From: Haloprofundus halobius
GTDB lineage: Archaea; Halobacteriota; Halobacteria; Halobacteriales; Haloferacaceae
Reading direction: 5' to 3'
NCBI RefSeq assembly: GCF_020097835.1
Contig: NZ_CP083666.1
Coordinates: 806,001-870,000 of the forward strand
Length of the DNA: 64,000 nt
Below are positions 51,722 through 60,229 of the stretch, piece after piece. The position numbers and the translations under genes are program-made. The notes beneath the pieces are model-generated. The model did not search any database and was not told the DNA's origin. It worked only from the letters and a program-made list of their open reading frames with translations. Positions within the stretch are counted from its first letter, which is position 1. Every line of letters begins with the position of its first letter.

Positions 51722-52750
51722 TTACATCCCGGGCGTGGTCTGCACCTCTCGCTCGGCCTCACGTAGTCTCGACACCCGGTCGCTCACGGACGGGTGCGTC
51801 CGCAGGAACGTCCGGTAGACGAACGCCTCGTAGCGGTCCGAGTAGTAGGTCATCGTCGCCGGTTGGTCGCCCTCCGCGCCGAGCATGATGGGTTCGTCGG
51901 GTTCGACCTGTTCGGGTGAGACGACGGTGAACGCGGCGACGCTCTGGGCGCTGCGGAGGTCCTCGACCGGGTGTTCGCCGAGTTCGGTCTCGATGGACGA
52001 AAGCGCACTCGCCAACGAGGCCGGGTCGCCTGTGATGGCGACGGCTCCGCGGTCGGCGGCGAGTTCGCGCACGCGAGAGAAGGATGCGATGAGCGAGCGG
52101 CCGATAAAGGAGAACAGGCCGGCAACGAGCGCGACCACAGCCGAGAGGAACGCGACGACGAAGACGAGGCCACGTCCTCTGACCGCGCCGCCGCTGCCGC
52201 TGGTGAGTCGTTCGCTGGTCGCGCTCGACAGTTCGTGTAATCGACTGGCGACGGCCGTCGGAACCGAAATCGCGGTCATCAGCGCCACGTCGCGGTTCTT
52301 CACGTGCGCGAGTTCGTGCGCAACGACGGCTCGGAGTTCCGCGTCGTCGAGCGCGCGGAGCATGCCGAGCGAGACGACGAGCGTCGCGCTGCCGGCGGTG
52401 TAGCCTGTGACGAAGGCTTCCGGCGCGTCGTCGTCGGAGACGGCGATTGCGGGCATCGGGAGGTCGGCTTGCTGAGCGACGCTGCGGACGACTCTGTGGA
52501 GTCGTGGTGCGGTTTCGGCGTCGACTTCGTAGGCGTCGGCCTCGCGGACGACGCGCGCGCCCTGCGTCAGTTCGAGCGCACCGAAGCCGAGGAGGACGAC
52601 GGTAGCGCCGACAGGTGCGACGATCATCGGCCAGCCGAAAAACGCCGCGAGCGCGGCGAATCCGGCGACGAGTGCGGCGGTGAACGCGAGGGCGACGACG
52701 GCGAGGAGAACGGTAGCGAGCGCCATGCGAACGAGGAGGGACCGGTCCAT
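51722..52750 (-). CDS. HtpX-like M48 zinc metalloprotease
   Basis: A 342-residue membrane protease. Two hydrophobic segments near the N-terminus (about 9-30 and 35-55), then HELAH in RAVVAHELAHVKNRD (about residue 158), followed by two further segments (about 195-220) and the third zinc ligand region RVRELAADRGAVAITGD. This is the HtpX layout of membrane-protein quality control. The start could be 52750 (MDRSLLVRM) or 52765 (MNSTRMDRS); the former is preferred. A decayed relative lies directly upstream. Confidence 0.85.
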   Translation of the reverse strand: MDRSLLVRMALATVLLAVVALAFTAALVAGFAALAAFFGWPMIVAPVGATVVLLGFGALELTQGARVVREADAYEVDAETAPRLHRVVRSVAQQADLPMPAIAVSDDDAPEAFVTGYTAGSATLVVSLGMLRALDDAELRAVVAHELAHVKNRDVALMTAISVPTAVASRLHELSSATSERLTSGSGGAVRGRGLVFVVAFLSAVVALVAGLFSFIGRSLIASFSRVRELAADRGAVAITGDPASLASALSSIETELGEHPVEDLRSAQSVAAFTVVSPEQVEPDEPIMLGAEGDQPATMTYYSDRYEAFVYRTFLRTHPSVSDRVSRLREAEREVQTTPGM

Positions 52751-52772
52751 GCGTGTACTGTTCATTCTTGTT

Positions 52773-53113
52773 TCATAACTCCGTCGCCGCCCGTGTTTCG
52801 AGTTCGTGAGCGAACACCGCTCGTAACTCCGCGTCGTCGAGTGCCGCGAGCAACCCGGTCGGACTGTCACCGTCGTCTCCTCCGAGGAGAAACCGAGCGT
52901 CTACGCTTTCGGTTCGCTACTCTCGGCCAACTGAAGCGTTGGCGTCGGTATCCCGTACTGCTTCGCCGCGTATTCGAGTGCTCGGTACAGTTCCGGGTGT
53001 TCCGAGCGCGCTGGATAGTAGAGGCTCGAATCGAGCAATAGCCGACGCTCCACCGAGCGCCGAACTACCGACACCGGTTCGCCTATCACGGATGCGTCCT
53101 TCCGGAGAGACAT
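52773..53113 (-). pseudogene. Broken M48 (HtpX-like) protease fragment
   Basis: Two pieces in different frames. From 53113 to 52901: MSLRKDASVIG... with HPELYRALEYAAKQYGIPTPTLQLAESSEPKA then a TAG. Continuing one base later in the next frame: DARFLLGG, then GLLAALDDAELRAVFAHELETRAATEL then TGA at 52773. The second piece matches the intact neighbour's ALDDAELRAVVAHELAHVKNRD but ends at HELET, without the second histidine. So an M48 gene has lost its frame and its 3' half. It directly abuts the intact gene and the dihydropteroate synthase-like gene. Confidence 0.7.
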
Positions 53114-54281
53114 GCGAAACGTGGACGCCGCCGGTCTCGGTATCGGCGACGACTATCCGCCCCGAATCATGGGGGTGCTCAACGTCTCGGAGGAGTCGCC
53201 GTACGAACCGAGCGTCTTCGACGACGCCGCCGAAGCCGCCGACTTCGTCGACACCGCGCTCATCGACGAGGGCGCGGACATCGTCGACATCGGTCTCGAA
53301 TCGGCGAACAAGCGGTTCGAGGTCCTCTCTGTCGAACAAGAACTCGACCGCCTCGACACCGCCGTCGAGGTGCTCGAACACGTCTCCGGCGACGCGGTGT
53401 TCTCCATCGAGACGCGGTACCACGAAGTCGCCGACGAGGCGCTCTCGCGTGGGTTCGACATGGTCAACGACATCTGTGGCTTCGCCGATCCGAAGCTGCC
53501 CGAGGTGTGCGAGGCCCACGACGTCGCCGTCGCCAAGATGGCGAGTCCGCCGGATCTCGAACGGCCCGGGGCGGTCGAGAAAGTCGACGACATCTACGAG
53601 GCGCTGAAGCAGAACGGCCTGACCGACAAGACCATCGTCGACCCGGCGTTCGGCGGCTGGTCCGAGGCGAAAACACTGGCGGACGACCGCGAGACGTTCC
53701 GCCGTCTCCGCGAGTTCCGCGGGTTCGGTCAACCCATCTTGGTCTCCATCAACCGCAAGAACTTCCTCCGCGATTTGGCGGATCGCTCCACCGAGGAAGC
53801 GCTGCCGGTCAGCCTCGCGGCCACCTCGATGGCCGTCGAACGCGGTGCGCACGTGATTCGAACCCACGACGTGGCGGAAACGCGCGACGCGGCGCTCGTC
53901 GGCGCGGCGTTCGAACGCGAACGCGTCCGCGAGACGGGCGCAGTCGAGGTCGAAGAACTCGACGTGACGACCCCGAGAGAGGCCGCCCGCCACATCGAAC
54001 GCGTCGGTGGCGACGAACGGGCCGCGCCCGAATCCGTCTCGAACGTGTTCGAGTTCGCGTCGCTGTCGCCCGAAGAGCGCGGGGCACTCGTCGCCGCGAC
54101 GAGGGACTCGGGAGCGATGCTCGTCGGCGGCGACACCGGTCGAATACTGCTCGTCGGCACACCGGGGTCGCTCGTCCGAACTTCAACCGCCGCATCCGGC
54201 GTCTCAGCCGGTCTCGACGTCGCGCTAAAGAAGATAGCGGAAACATTCACGTACGAGAAAACTTATGGCGAACGGGCTTGA
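53112..54281 (+). CDS. Dihydropteroate synthase-like protein
   Basis: A 389-residue protein with a TIM-barrel of the pterin-binding type. IMGVLNVSEESPYEPSVFDD is a variant of the LNVTPDSF motif; ALIDEGADIVDIGLESANKRFEVLSVEQELDRL and FDMVNDICGFADP match DHPS strands, and AFGGWSEAKTLADDRETFRRLREFRGFGQPILVSINRKNFLRDL matches the C-terminal part. Additional C-terminal residues (about 280-389) are not in bacterial DHPS. It is followed by mptE, so it likely acts in folate or methanopterin-type cofactor synthesis. The ATG is on opposite bases from the pseudogene start (overlapping at 53111-53114). Confidence 0.8.
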   Translation: MRNVDAAGLGIGDDYPPRIMGVLNVSEESPYEPSVFDDAAEAADFVDTALIDEGADIVDIGLESANKRFEVLSVEQELDRLDTAVEVLEHVSGDAVFSIETRYHEVADEALSRGFDMVNDICGFADPKLPEVCEAHDVAVAKMASPPDLERPGAVEKVDDIYEALKQNGLTDKTIVDPAFGGWSEAKTLADDRETFRRLREFRGFGQPILVSINRKNFLRDLADRSTEEALPVSLAATSMAVERGAHVIRTHDVAETRDAALVGAAFERERVRETGAVEVEELDVTTPREAARHIERVGGDERAAPESVSNVFEFASLSPEERGALVAATRDSGAMLVGGDTGRILLVGTPGSLVRTSTAASGVSAGLDVALKKIAETFTYEKTYGERA

Positions 54282-54296
54282 ATCGAGCAAGTGGAC

Positions 54297-54339
54297 GCCG
54301 GAACGGCACGCGGGTAGGGGTACTTGGTGCCACTCCGGC
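54297..54339 (+). terminator. Hairpin after the DHPS-like gene
   Basis: GCCGG (54297-54301) pairs with CCGGC (54335-54339) and, inside, GGCAC (54305-54309) with GTGCC (54327-54331) around a 17-base loop. It lies just past the DHPS-like stop at 54281 and may end its transcript; a TATTATTATTGCC stretch then follows at about 54350 and could serve mptE. Confidence 0.4.
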
Positions 54340-54470
54340 CCATACCGTATTATTATTGCCGAGCAATCGCTCCGTGAGCGCCCACGCCGCGACCACGCAG
54401 GCGTGACGCCGTCGGCGACGACGACCGGTGAGCGACGGCGCTCCCGTGCTCGACGGGGGACGGTCCGCTC

Positions 54471-55154
54471 GTGAACTTCGAGACCTGGGAACCCGTCTAC
54501 GAGCGGATTCTCGCCGACTTCGGCTTCGAGCGGAGTGCCGACGAACGCGCCCGCGACGAACTGGCGGCGCTCTCCGAACCGTTCGACGAGTCGCGCCTCC
54601 GCGTCGTCGACGGGGCGAGCGTCGCCGTCGTCGGCGCAGCGCCGTCGCTCGCCGACGAGGAGGAGGTCGAACGCGCGGCCGCCGCGGAGTACGTCTTCGC
54701 AGCGTCGACGGCCGTCGACGTCCTGTGCGACCACGGCGTCGAGGCCGACCTGATGGTGACCGACCTCGACAAGAACCCCGAGACGGCGCGCGAGTTGACC
54801 CAACAGGGCGTTCCGGTGGCGGCGCACGCCCACGGCGACAACCGGCCCGCCATTCGCGAGTGGGTGCCGCAGTTCGAATCCGAGTACGTACTGGCGACGA
54901 CGCAGGCCGCCCCCGCCGGACCGGTCGTCGACTACGGCGGCTTCACCGACGGCGACCGGGCGGCCTTCTTGGCCGACGAGTTCGGGGCCAGGGAGTTGAC
55001 GTTCGTCGGCTGGGAGTTCGACGACCCGACGGTCGGCGCAGCGAAGGCGAAGAAACTCGCGTGGGCCGAGCGGCTGCTCGAATGGCTGGAGCGTCGCCGC
55101 GGCGAGCGGTTTTCGGTTCTCGACGGCCGCAGAACGTCTCTAAATCCCCTGTAG
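54471..55154 (+). CDS. mptE: 6-hydroxymethylpterin pyrophosphokinase (MptE-like)
   Basis: A 227-residue DUF115-type protein. It starts MNFETWEPVYERILADFGF, and has SVAVVGAAPSLADE (nucleotide-binding loop-like), CDHGVEADLMVTDLDKNPET and AHAHGDNRPAIREWVPQF, all typical of archaeal MptE, which makes 6-hydroxymethyl-7,8-dihydropterin pyrophosphate for folate or methanopterin. The start is GTG at 54471. Its place after the DHPS-like gene gives two consecutive steps of one pathway. The 3' end overlaps the signal-peptidase fragment on the other strand. Confidence 0.85.
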   Translation: MNFETWEPVYERILADFGFERSADERARDELAALSEPFDESRLRVVDGASVAVVGAAPSLADEEEVERAAAAEYVFAASTAVDVLCDHGVEADLMVTDLDKNPETARELTQQGVPVAAHAHGDNRPAIREWVPQFESEYVLATTQAAPAGPVVDYGGFTDGDRAAFLADEFGARELTFVGWEFDDPTVGAAKAKKLAWAERLLEWLERRRGERFSVLDGRRTSLNPL

Positions 55155-55403
55155 GAGGAAATCGCGGAGTTCGGTCACTGCGAGGAGACCGAACGGGACG
55201 AGGACGAGGGCGACGAACCCGACGGATGTGTCGGCGAACGTCGAGACGTAGCCGACGTACGGGAGTGTGACGACTACGCGTCCGACGATCGACCCGGCGG
55301 CGACGGGACTGGGATCGACTTTCTCGTTGGCGTCGCCTTTCGTGACGAACGACAGTTCGTTCCCGTCGCGTTCGACGCTCACGACACGGTGAGTGACCGG
55401 AAT
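55140..55403 (-). pseudogene. 5'-truncated signal peptidase I
   Basis: The frame reads IPVTHRVVSVERDGNELSFVTKGDAN (55403 downward), then DPSPVAAGSIVGRVVVTLPYVGYV and a C-terminal hydrophobic segment. This is the second half of a haloarchaeal S26 signal peptidase (THRVV, TKGDAN, VVG). The N-terminal segment with the catalytic serine is missing, and codons upstream do not restore it. The only start-like codon left is GTG at 55380-55382. It overlaps mptE by 15 bases. Confidence 0.65.
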
Positions 55404-55779
55404 CTCACTCGTCTCCGCGGTGCTGTGGGCGAGCGTCTTCCTCGGCGTGTTCGCCCTCTCGTCGGGCTACCAACTGTGGAGCAAACGCTGGCAGGTCTTC
55501 CGGGCACTCGTCCGACTTAGCTGTCCGTGAGACGCTGACTGGTGCGCCACGGTGTAACTTTCGCCGCCAATTCCGTATCAAAATAGTTATCATCCACCGT
55601 TCTGTACCGTGAGGTGGTTGTCGGTGCTAACGGTCTGAGCAGCCGATATAACGCACGTGAAGGTGATGGAACCGCTCTTGGTTTCACACGCATCGACAAT
55701 CATCTCATCTCTCCGCCCCGAGAGCTGGCGGTAGGTGCCGGTCGACGAACGAGCCGAACGGAAGCGAAGGATGCGACCC
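55404..55779. other. Gene-poor stretch with a 45-codon remnant
   Basis: No intact gene. On the plus strand 55393-55530 opens VTGISLVSAVLWASVFLGVFALSSG and ends TGA: one hydrophobic segment, then YQLWSKRWQVFRALVRL, which may be a relic of a membrane protein. The remainder (55531-55779) is AT-richer (ATCAAAATAGTTATCATCC) with no frame of coding quality. Confidence 0.4.
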
Positions 55780-56655
55780 TCAGCCGACGAACGCGCCGTC
55801 CGCCGCGTCGTACTCGGCTTCGAAGTAGCGCACGTCGCAGTGGTCGCACGTCGCCGCGATGACGTCGTAGTTCCGGCAACACGACTCCACGGCGCGCTTG
55901 CCGATTTCGACCGAACCGCCGCAGACCGGGCAGTGTTCGATGCAGGCGCGAAGCCCGGCGAGAACCTGCCCCCGAGCGTCGACGGAGAGTCGGTCCCACT
56001 TCTCGGAGCGGTCGCCGAGTTCGGCGCTCGCCGCCATGTCCGCCGCGAACGCCTCCCGCGACTCCCACTGACCGAGCCAGTCGTCGTCGAGCCACGCGGC
56101 CACGGCGTTTCCGTGGTCGCTCAGCGACACCCGCTCGGCGTCGACACCGACGGCCTTCGCGAGTTGTCCGATACCCCCGTCACCGTCGCGCAGCACGTCG
56201 ATACGGCGGTACCACGCCCGCTCGAACCTCGTGTCGAGGAGGATGTCCTCGTCGCCCTCGCGGAGCGCGCTCACCTCGAACAGGTACGTCTCCGGGTCGA
56301 ACGACACCGGGTCCGCCGTCGACTCGACCACCGTGGAATCGTAGGCTGCCGAATCGCGAGCCGTGCGGACGCCCGCCGTCGACGGATGTGCGTCGGGGGC
56401 GCTCTCGAAGCGTCGCAACAGCCAGTCCGGGAAGTACCGTTTCGTGAGGTCGGGCGTGCCGGGGACGAGATAGCCGCGGACGTAGACGAGCGCGATTGAG
56501 ACGACGAAGAAAGCGACCCCGACCGGCGGGGAGGCGACCGACAGCACGAGCGCCCCGACGCTGGCGATGCCGACGTTGGCAGCCGTGCAGGGGATGCAGC
56601 GGTTCTCGCCGGTGTAGTCCGACTCTCTCAGGCGTTCGAGTAGTGTGCGTATCAT
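55780..56655 (-). CDS. Uncharacterised membrane protein with cysteine clusters
   Basis: A 291-residue protein. It starts MIRTLLERLRESDYTGENRCIPCTAANVG (CxxC), then two close hydrophobic segments (about residues 28-62), a long acidic soluble part (about 90-235) and a C-terminal cysteine-rich region: CIEHCPVCGGSVEIGKRAVESCCRN and CDHCDVRYFE, which looks like a four-cysteine zinc site. I do not recognise the family beyond haloarchaeal membrane proteins of this layout. Minus strand, alone. Confidence 0.7.
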   Translation of the reverse strand: MIRTLLERLRESDYTGENRCIPCTAANVGIASVGALVLSVASPPVGVAFFVVSIALVYVRGYLVPGTPDLTKRYFPDWLLRRFESAPDAHPSTAGVRTARDSAAYDSTVVESTADPVSFDPETYLFEVSALREGDEDILLDTRFERAWYRRIDVLRDGDGGIGQLAKAVGVDAERVSLSDHGNAVAAWLDDDWLGQWESREAFAADMAASAELGDRSEKWDRLSVDARGQVLAGLRACIEHCPVCGGSVEIGKRAVESCCRNYDVIAATCDHCDVRYFEAEYDAADGAFVG

Positions 56656-56801
56656 CGAATCGACTCGGCGTCCGCAGCGGACGATGTCGGCTAATTCGCG
56701 TGTGACGGCATAGGTATGGGGTGCGTAACTCGTCCCCCGGCGACCGTGGACACTCGGACGGCGACGCGTGCTCCGGGGACCGCTCTGTGTCTCGTCGGCG
56801 T

Positions 56802-57055
56802 CTACGGTTCCAGAACCACCTTACCGGTCGACCGTCGGTTCTCGATGTAGTCGTGGGCGTCGGCGGCCGCCGAGAGGGGGAACCGCTCACCGACGACGAC
56901 TTCGAGGTCGCCGTCGGCGAGCAACTCGGTCAGTTCGGGTATCGCCTTCAGCACCGACTGCGGGTCGCGTCGCATCGCCCGCCCGAGATGAAAGCCGACG
57001 ACGGATTTGTTCTCGAACAGAAGACGCGTCGTGTCCGCCTGTGCGGGGCCGACAC
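56802..57055 (-). pseudogene. 3' remnant of a quinone oxidoreductase-like dehydrogenase
   Basis: The minus-strand frame ends TRLLFENKSVVGFHLGRA, ELTELLADGDLEVVVGERFPL, DAHDYIENRRSTGKVVLEP, which is the C-terminus of an NADPH:quinone reductase of the MDR family. The N-terminal two thirds, including the catalytic domain and most of the Rossmann fold, are missing. At about 57050 the bases switch to the plus-strand fragment of another MDR dehydrogenase. Confidence 0.6.
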
Positions 57056-57442
57056 CGACGATGTCCCGGGTGCGGTGAAAGCGCTCGCCGGTGGCGGCAC
57101 GCAGGTGTCCGTCGACGCGCTCGGCATCGAGACGACGTGTCAGAACTCGGTGCTCAGTCTCGGCAACCGCGGCCAGCACGTCCAGATCGGGTTGACGACG
57201 CAGGACGAACAGGGGATGGTGTCGCTGCCGACCGACGCGATGGTGATGCAGGAGATAGAGTTCATCGGGTCGCTCGGGATGCCGCCGACGCGCTACGACG
57301 AGATATTCCGCCTCGTCGCCAGCGGCAAACTCGACCCGAGCGCCGTCGTCTCCGAGACCGTCGGTCTCGACGACGTGCCCGAGAAACTCGACGCGATGAC
57401 CGACTTCGAACGGTCGGTATCCCGGTCATCGACGAGTTCTGA
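57051..57442 (+). pseudogene. 3' remnant of a zinc-type alcohol dehydrogenase, frameshifted
   Basis: The plus-strand frame from about 57051 reads DTDDVPGAVKALAGGG, VDALGIETTCQNSVLSLGNR, MQEIEFIGSLGMPPTRYDEIF, ASGKLDPSAVVSETVGLDDVPEKLDAMTDFE, then shifts: TVGIPVIDEF in the next frame and TGA at 57442. The family pattern would read DFETVGIPVIDEF, so one base was lost near 57410-57414. The 5' part of the gene is absent. Confidence 0.6.
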
Positions 57443-57526
57443 AGGGACCGAGCGACCCTCTCGGGTCGACGCGACGACTTCCCGAACCGCCGGTAAGTTA
57501 ACGGAAACTGCGTCCTTCTCGACCCC

Positions 57527-58945
57527 ATGCAACTGTACTGGCACCGCCGCGACCTGCGGGTGTCGGACAACCGCGCGCTCGCGACGGCGGCCGACGACGC
57601 CGGGGGTCGCGGCGAGGTCGTTCCCGTGTTCGTCTTCGACGACCTGATCCTCGAACACGCCGCCGCGCCGAGAGTCCGGTACATGCTCGACTCGCTCGCG
57701 GCACTCCGGGGGCGGTACCGTGACCGCGGTAGCGACCTCGTCGCCGTCCGCGGCGACCCCTCGACGCTGCTCGTGGACCTCGTCGAGGAGTTCGACGCCG
57801 AGCGAGTCGTCTGGAACGACGACTACTCCGGACTGGCCGAGGAGCGCGACGAGGCGGTTCGGGCGGCGCTCTCCGATGCGGGAATCGAGTACGACTCCGT
57901 CTGCGACGCCGTCCACCACGAACCCGGAGAGATTCGGACGAACGCGGGCGACCCGTACTCGGTGTTCACGTACTTCTGGAAGAAGTGGCTCGACCGGGAC
58001 AAGGCCGACCCGTATCCGGAACCCGGCGACGAGCGGTTGGCGTCCATCGACGAGGACGACGGGTTGCCGACTATCGACGAGTTGGGCTTCGAGGAACCCG
58101 ACTCCGAGGTCCAGACCGCAGGTACCGAGGCGGCGCGCGAGCGACTCGCCGATTTCTGCGACGACGCCATCTTCCGGTACGCGGAGGACCGTGACTACCC
58201 GACGCGGGACGCCACCTCCCGACTGTCGGCGGACCTCAAGTGGGGAACTATCGGGATTCGGGAGGTGTACGAAGCGACCGAGGCGGCGAAATCGGAGGCC
58301 GACGGCGACAGGGAGGAATCAGTCGAGGTGTTCCAGTCGCAGTTGGCGTGGCGCGAGTTCTACACCCAAGTGCTGTACTTCAACCAGTCGGTCGTCTCGG
58401 AGAACTACAAGGAGTACGAGAACGAAATCGAGTGGCGAAACGACGAAGGGGAGGTGCAGGCGTGGAAGGACGGCGAGACGGGCTACCCAATCGTCGACGC
58501 GGGGATGCGCCAACTGCGGGAGGCGGCGTACAGGCACAACCGCCTGCGGATGGTCGTCGCCTCGTTTCTGACGAAGGACCTCCTCGTCGACTGGCGCGAG
58601 GGGTACGACCACTTCCGCGAACTGCTCGCGGACCACGACACGGGCAACGACAACGGCGGGTGGCAGTGGGCGGCCTCGACGGGCACCGACGCCCAACCGT
58701 ACTTCCGGGTGTTCAACCCGATGACTCAGGGCGAACGCTACGACCCCGACGCCGAGTACATCCGCGAGTACGTCTCCGAGTTGGCGGACGTCGACGCCGA
58801 CACGATTCACTCGTGGCACGAGTTGTCGGCCGACGAACGGGAGGACGCCGCACCCGACTATCCGGCACCCATCGTCGACCACGGCGAACGGCGCGAGGAG
58901 GCCATCTCGATGTTCGAACGCGCCCGCGGCGAGACTGACGACTAG
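57527..58945 (+). CDS. Cryptochrome/photolyase, class I CPD-type
   Basis: A 472-residue flavoprotein that repairs cyclobutane pyrimidine dimers using light. The N-terminal Rossmann domain starts MQLYWHRRDLRVSDNRAL; the FAD domain has SRLSADLKWGTIGIREVY, QLAWREFYTQVLYFN, YPIVDAGMRQLREAAYRHNRLRMVVASFLTKDLLVDWREG and the core GNDNGGWQWAASTGTDAQPYFRVFNP with the typical tryptophans and asparagine. The C-terminus has no long cryptochrome tail, so repair is the likely role. A TATA-like TAAGTTAACGG lies 26-36 bases upstream of the ATG. It also ends the decay zone. Confidence 0.92.
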   Translation: MQLYWHRRDLRVSDNRALATAADDAGGRGEVVPVFVFDDLILEHAAAPRVRYMLDSLAALRGRYRDRGSDLVAVRGDPSTLLVDLVEEFDAERVVWNDDYSGLAEERDEAVRAALSDAGIEYDSVCDAVHHEPGEIRTNAGDPYSVFTYFWKKWLDRDKADPYPEPGDERLASIDEDDGLPTIDELGFEEPDSEVQTAGTEAARERLADFCDDAIFRYAEDRDYPTRDATSRLSADLKWGTIGIREVYEATEAAKSEADGDREESVEVFQSQLAWREFYTQVLYFNQSVVSENYKEYENEIEWRNDEGEVQAWKDGETGYPIVDAGMRQLREAAYRHNRLRMVVASFLTKDLLVDWREGYDHFRELLADHDTGNDNGGWQWAASTGTDAQPYFRVFNPMTQGERYDPDAEYIREYVSELADVDADTIHSWHELSADEREDAAPDYPAPIVDHGERREEAISMFERARGETDD

Positions 58946-59129
58946 TCGATTACACGACATCTGAACTGTTACAGGGAGTAAGCTGTCGATATCCGGACGC
59001 CTGGGGCGTCGGGTGGTCGTCTCCTTCTCGCGGAGCCAGAGCCGCTGCAGAGACACCCTGCACGAACCCGTACGGACTCTCATCGGGCCAGATTCACGTT
59101 AGACGGGCATTAATTATAGTGTCCACGCT

Positions 59130-59151
59130 CGTCGCGAACAACAACGCGACG
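59130..59151. promoter_or_regulatory. Inverted repeat near the UbiA gene start site
   Basis: CGTCGCG (59130-59136) and CGCGACG (59145-59151) are perfect 7-base arms around AACAACAA. A TATA-like TTAATTATA (59110-59118) puts the start site near 59140, in the middle of the repeat, so an operator is likely; an RNA hairpin is the alternative. The rest of 58946-59109 holds no gene. Confidence 0.45.
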
Positions 59152-59192
59152 GGTCGGAACTGCATGGCTGCCGTCCCGTCGAACCGAAACAC

Positions 59193-60134
59193 ATGGCACA
59201 CGAGAGTTCACACCAGACGGTAGACACGGAATCGACGGCGGCGTGGGGAGAGCGCATCGTCGAACGACTGACGACGCACGGCGAACGGGCGGGCGACGCT
59301 TTGATGTACAGTTCGGCGTATCTCGCGGTCATCGCAACGGTGGAACTCGCCATCGTGATGATGGTTCTCGGTATCGAGGCGAATCTCGCGCCGGTCGTCG
59401 TGGCGCTCGTCACCTTCGCCGTCTACAGCTACGACCGACTCGTCGACGTCGACGCCGACGAACTGTCGAATCCGCGGCAGGCCGCGTTCGTCAGACGGCA
59501 CCGTGACGTGCTCTACCTGTTGGCGTCAGCCTCGTACGGTTTCGCCATCGCGCTGTCGGTGCTCGGCGGCCCGCTCGCGCTCGGTATCACGCTCCTACCG
59601 GGGATGTTCGGCGTGTTGTACGCCTCCGACTGGGTGCCGGACGTCGGCGTCCAGTTCGCCCGGTTCAAGGACGTCTTCGTCGTCAACACGGCCGTAGTGG
59701 CGTTCGCCTGGGCGATTACGTTGACGTTCCTGCCGCTGGCCTTCGCCGCACGTGCGTTCACCCCCGCCGCGGGCGTCGTCTTCGTTTACTTCTTCCTCAG
59801 ATCGGTCGTCGACACCGAACTCCCGAACGTCGGAGACGTCGAGAGCGACCGGGCGTCGGGCGTGTCGACGCTTCCCATCGTCCTCGGGGTCCGAGGTGCG
59901 CGGTACGCGCTGTACGGCGTCGACCTGTTCTCGCTCGGACTCGTCGCCTACGCGGCCGACATCGGCGCGATTCCGCTCGGGGCGGCCGCGGCCCTCAGCG
60001 TCGGTATCGTCTACTCGATAGCCGTCGTCTCTCGAATCGGCCGAACCGAGGACTACGAACTGCTCACGCTCGTCTCGGAGTGCGAGTATCTCCTCGTCGG
60101 CGTCGCGATGATCGTCACCGTCTGGGGCGTCTGA
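59193..60134 (+). CDS. UbiA-type prenyltransferase
   Basis: A 313-residue membrane protein with about eight to nine hydrophobic segments. First Asp-rich motif: YDRLVDVDAD in the loop after segment 2 (NDxxDxxxD-like, with N replaced by Y). Second: NVGDVESDRASGVSTLPIVLG. These bind the prenyl diphosphate through Mg2+. Candidate products are a menaquinone or ether-lipid precursor or, in haloarchaea, a carotenoid/bacterioruberin lycopene elongase; the substrate is not certain. The start ATG at 59193 is chosen. Confidence 0.8.
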   Translation: MAHESSHQTVDTESTAAWGERIVERLTTHGERAGDALMYSSAYLAVIATVELAIVMMVLGIEANLAPVVVALVTFAVYSYDRLVDVDADELSNPRQAAFVRRHRDVLYLLASASYGFAIALSVLGGPLALGITLLPGMFGVLYASDWVPDVGVQFARFKDVFVVNTAVVAFAWAITLTFLPLAFAARAFTPAAGVVFVYFFLRSVVDTELPNVGDVESDRASGVSTLPIVLGVRGARYALYGVDLFSLGLVAYAADIGAIPLGAAAALSVGIVYSIAVVSRIGRTEDYELLTLVSECEYLLVGVAMIVTVWGV

Positions 60135-60229
60135 GCGCGACCCGACGCCGACTACCTGGGAGACAGTACGTTGCGGCGCATTTTCATCAATTTATTAATA
60201 GGTGGGCAGTTACATCAGCCACTACGCCG

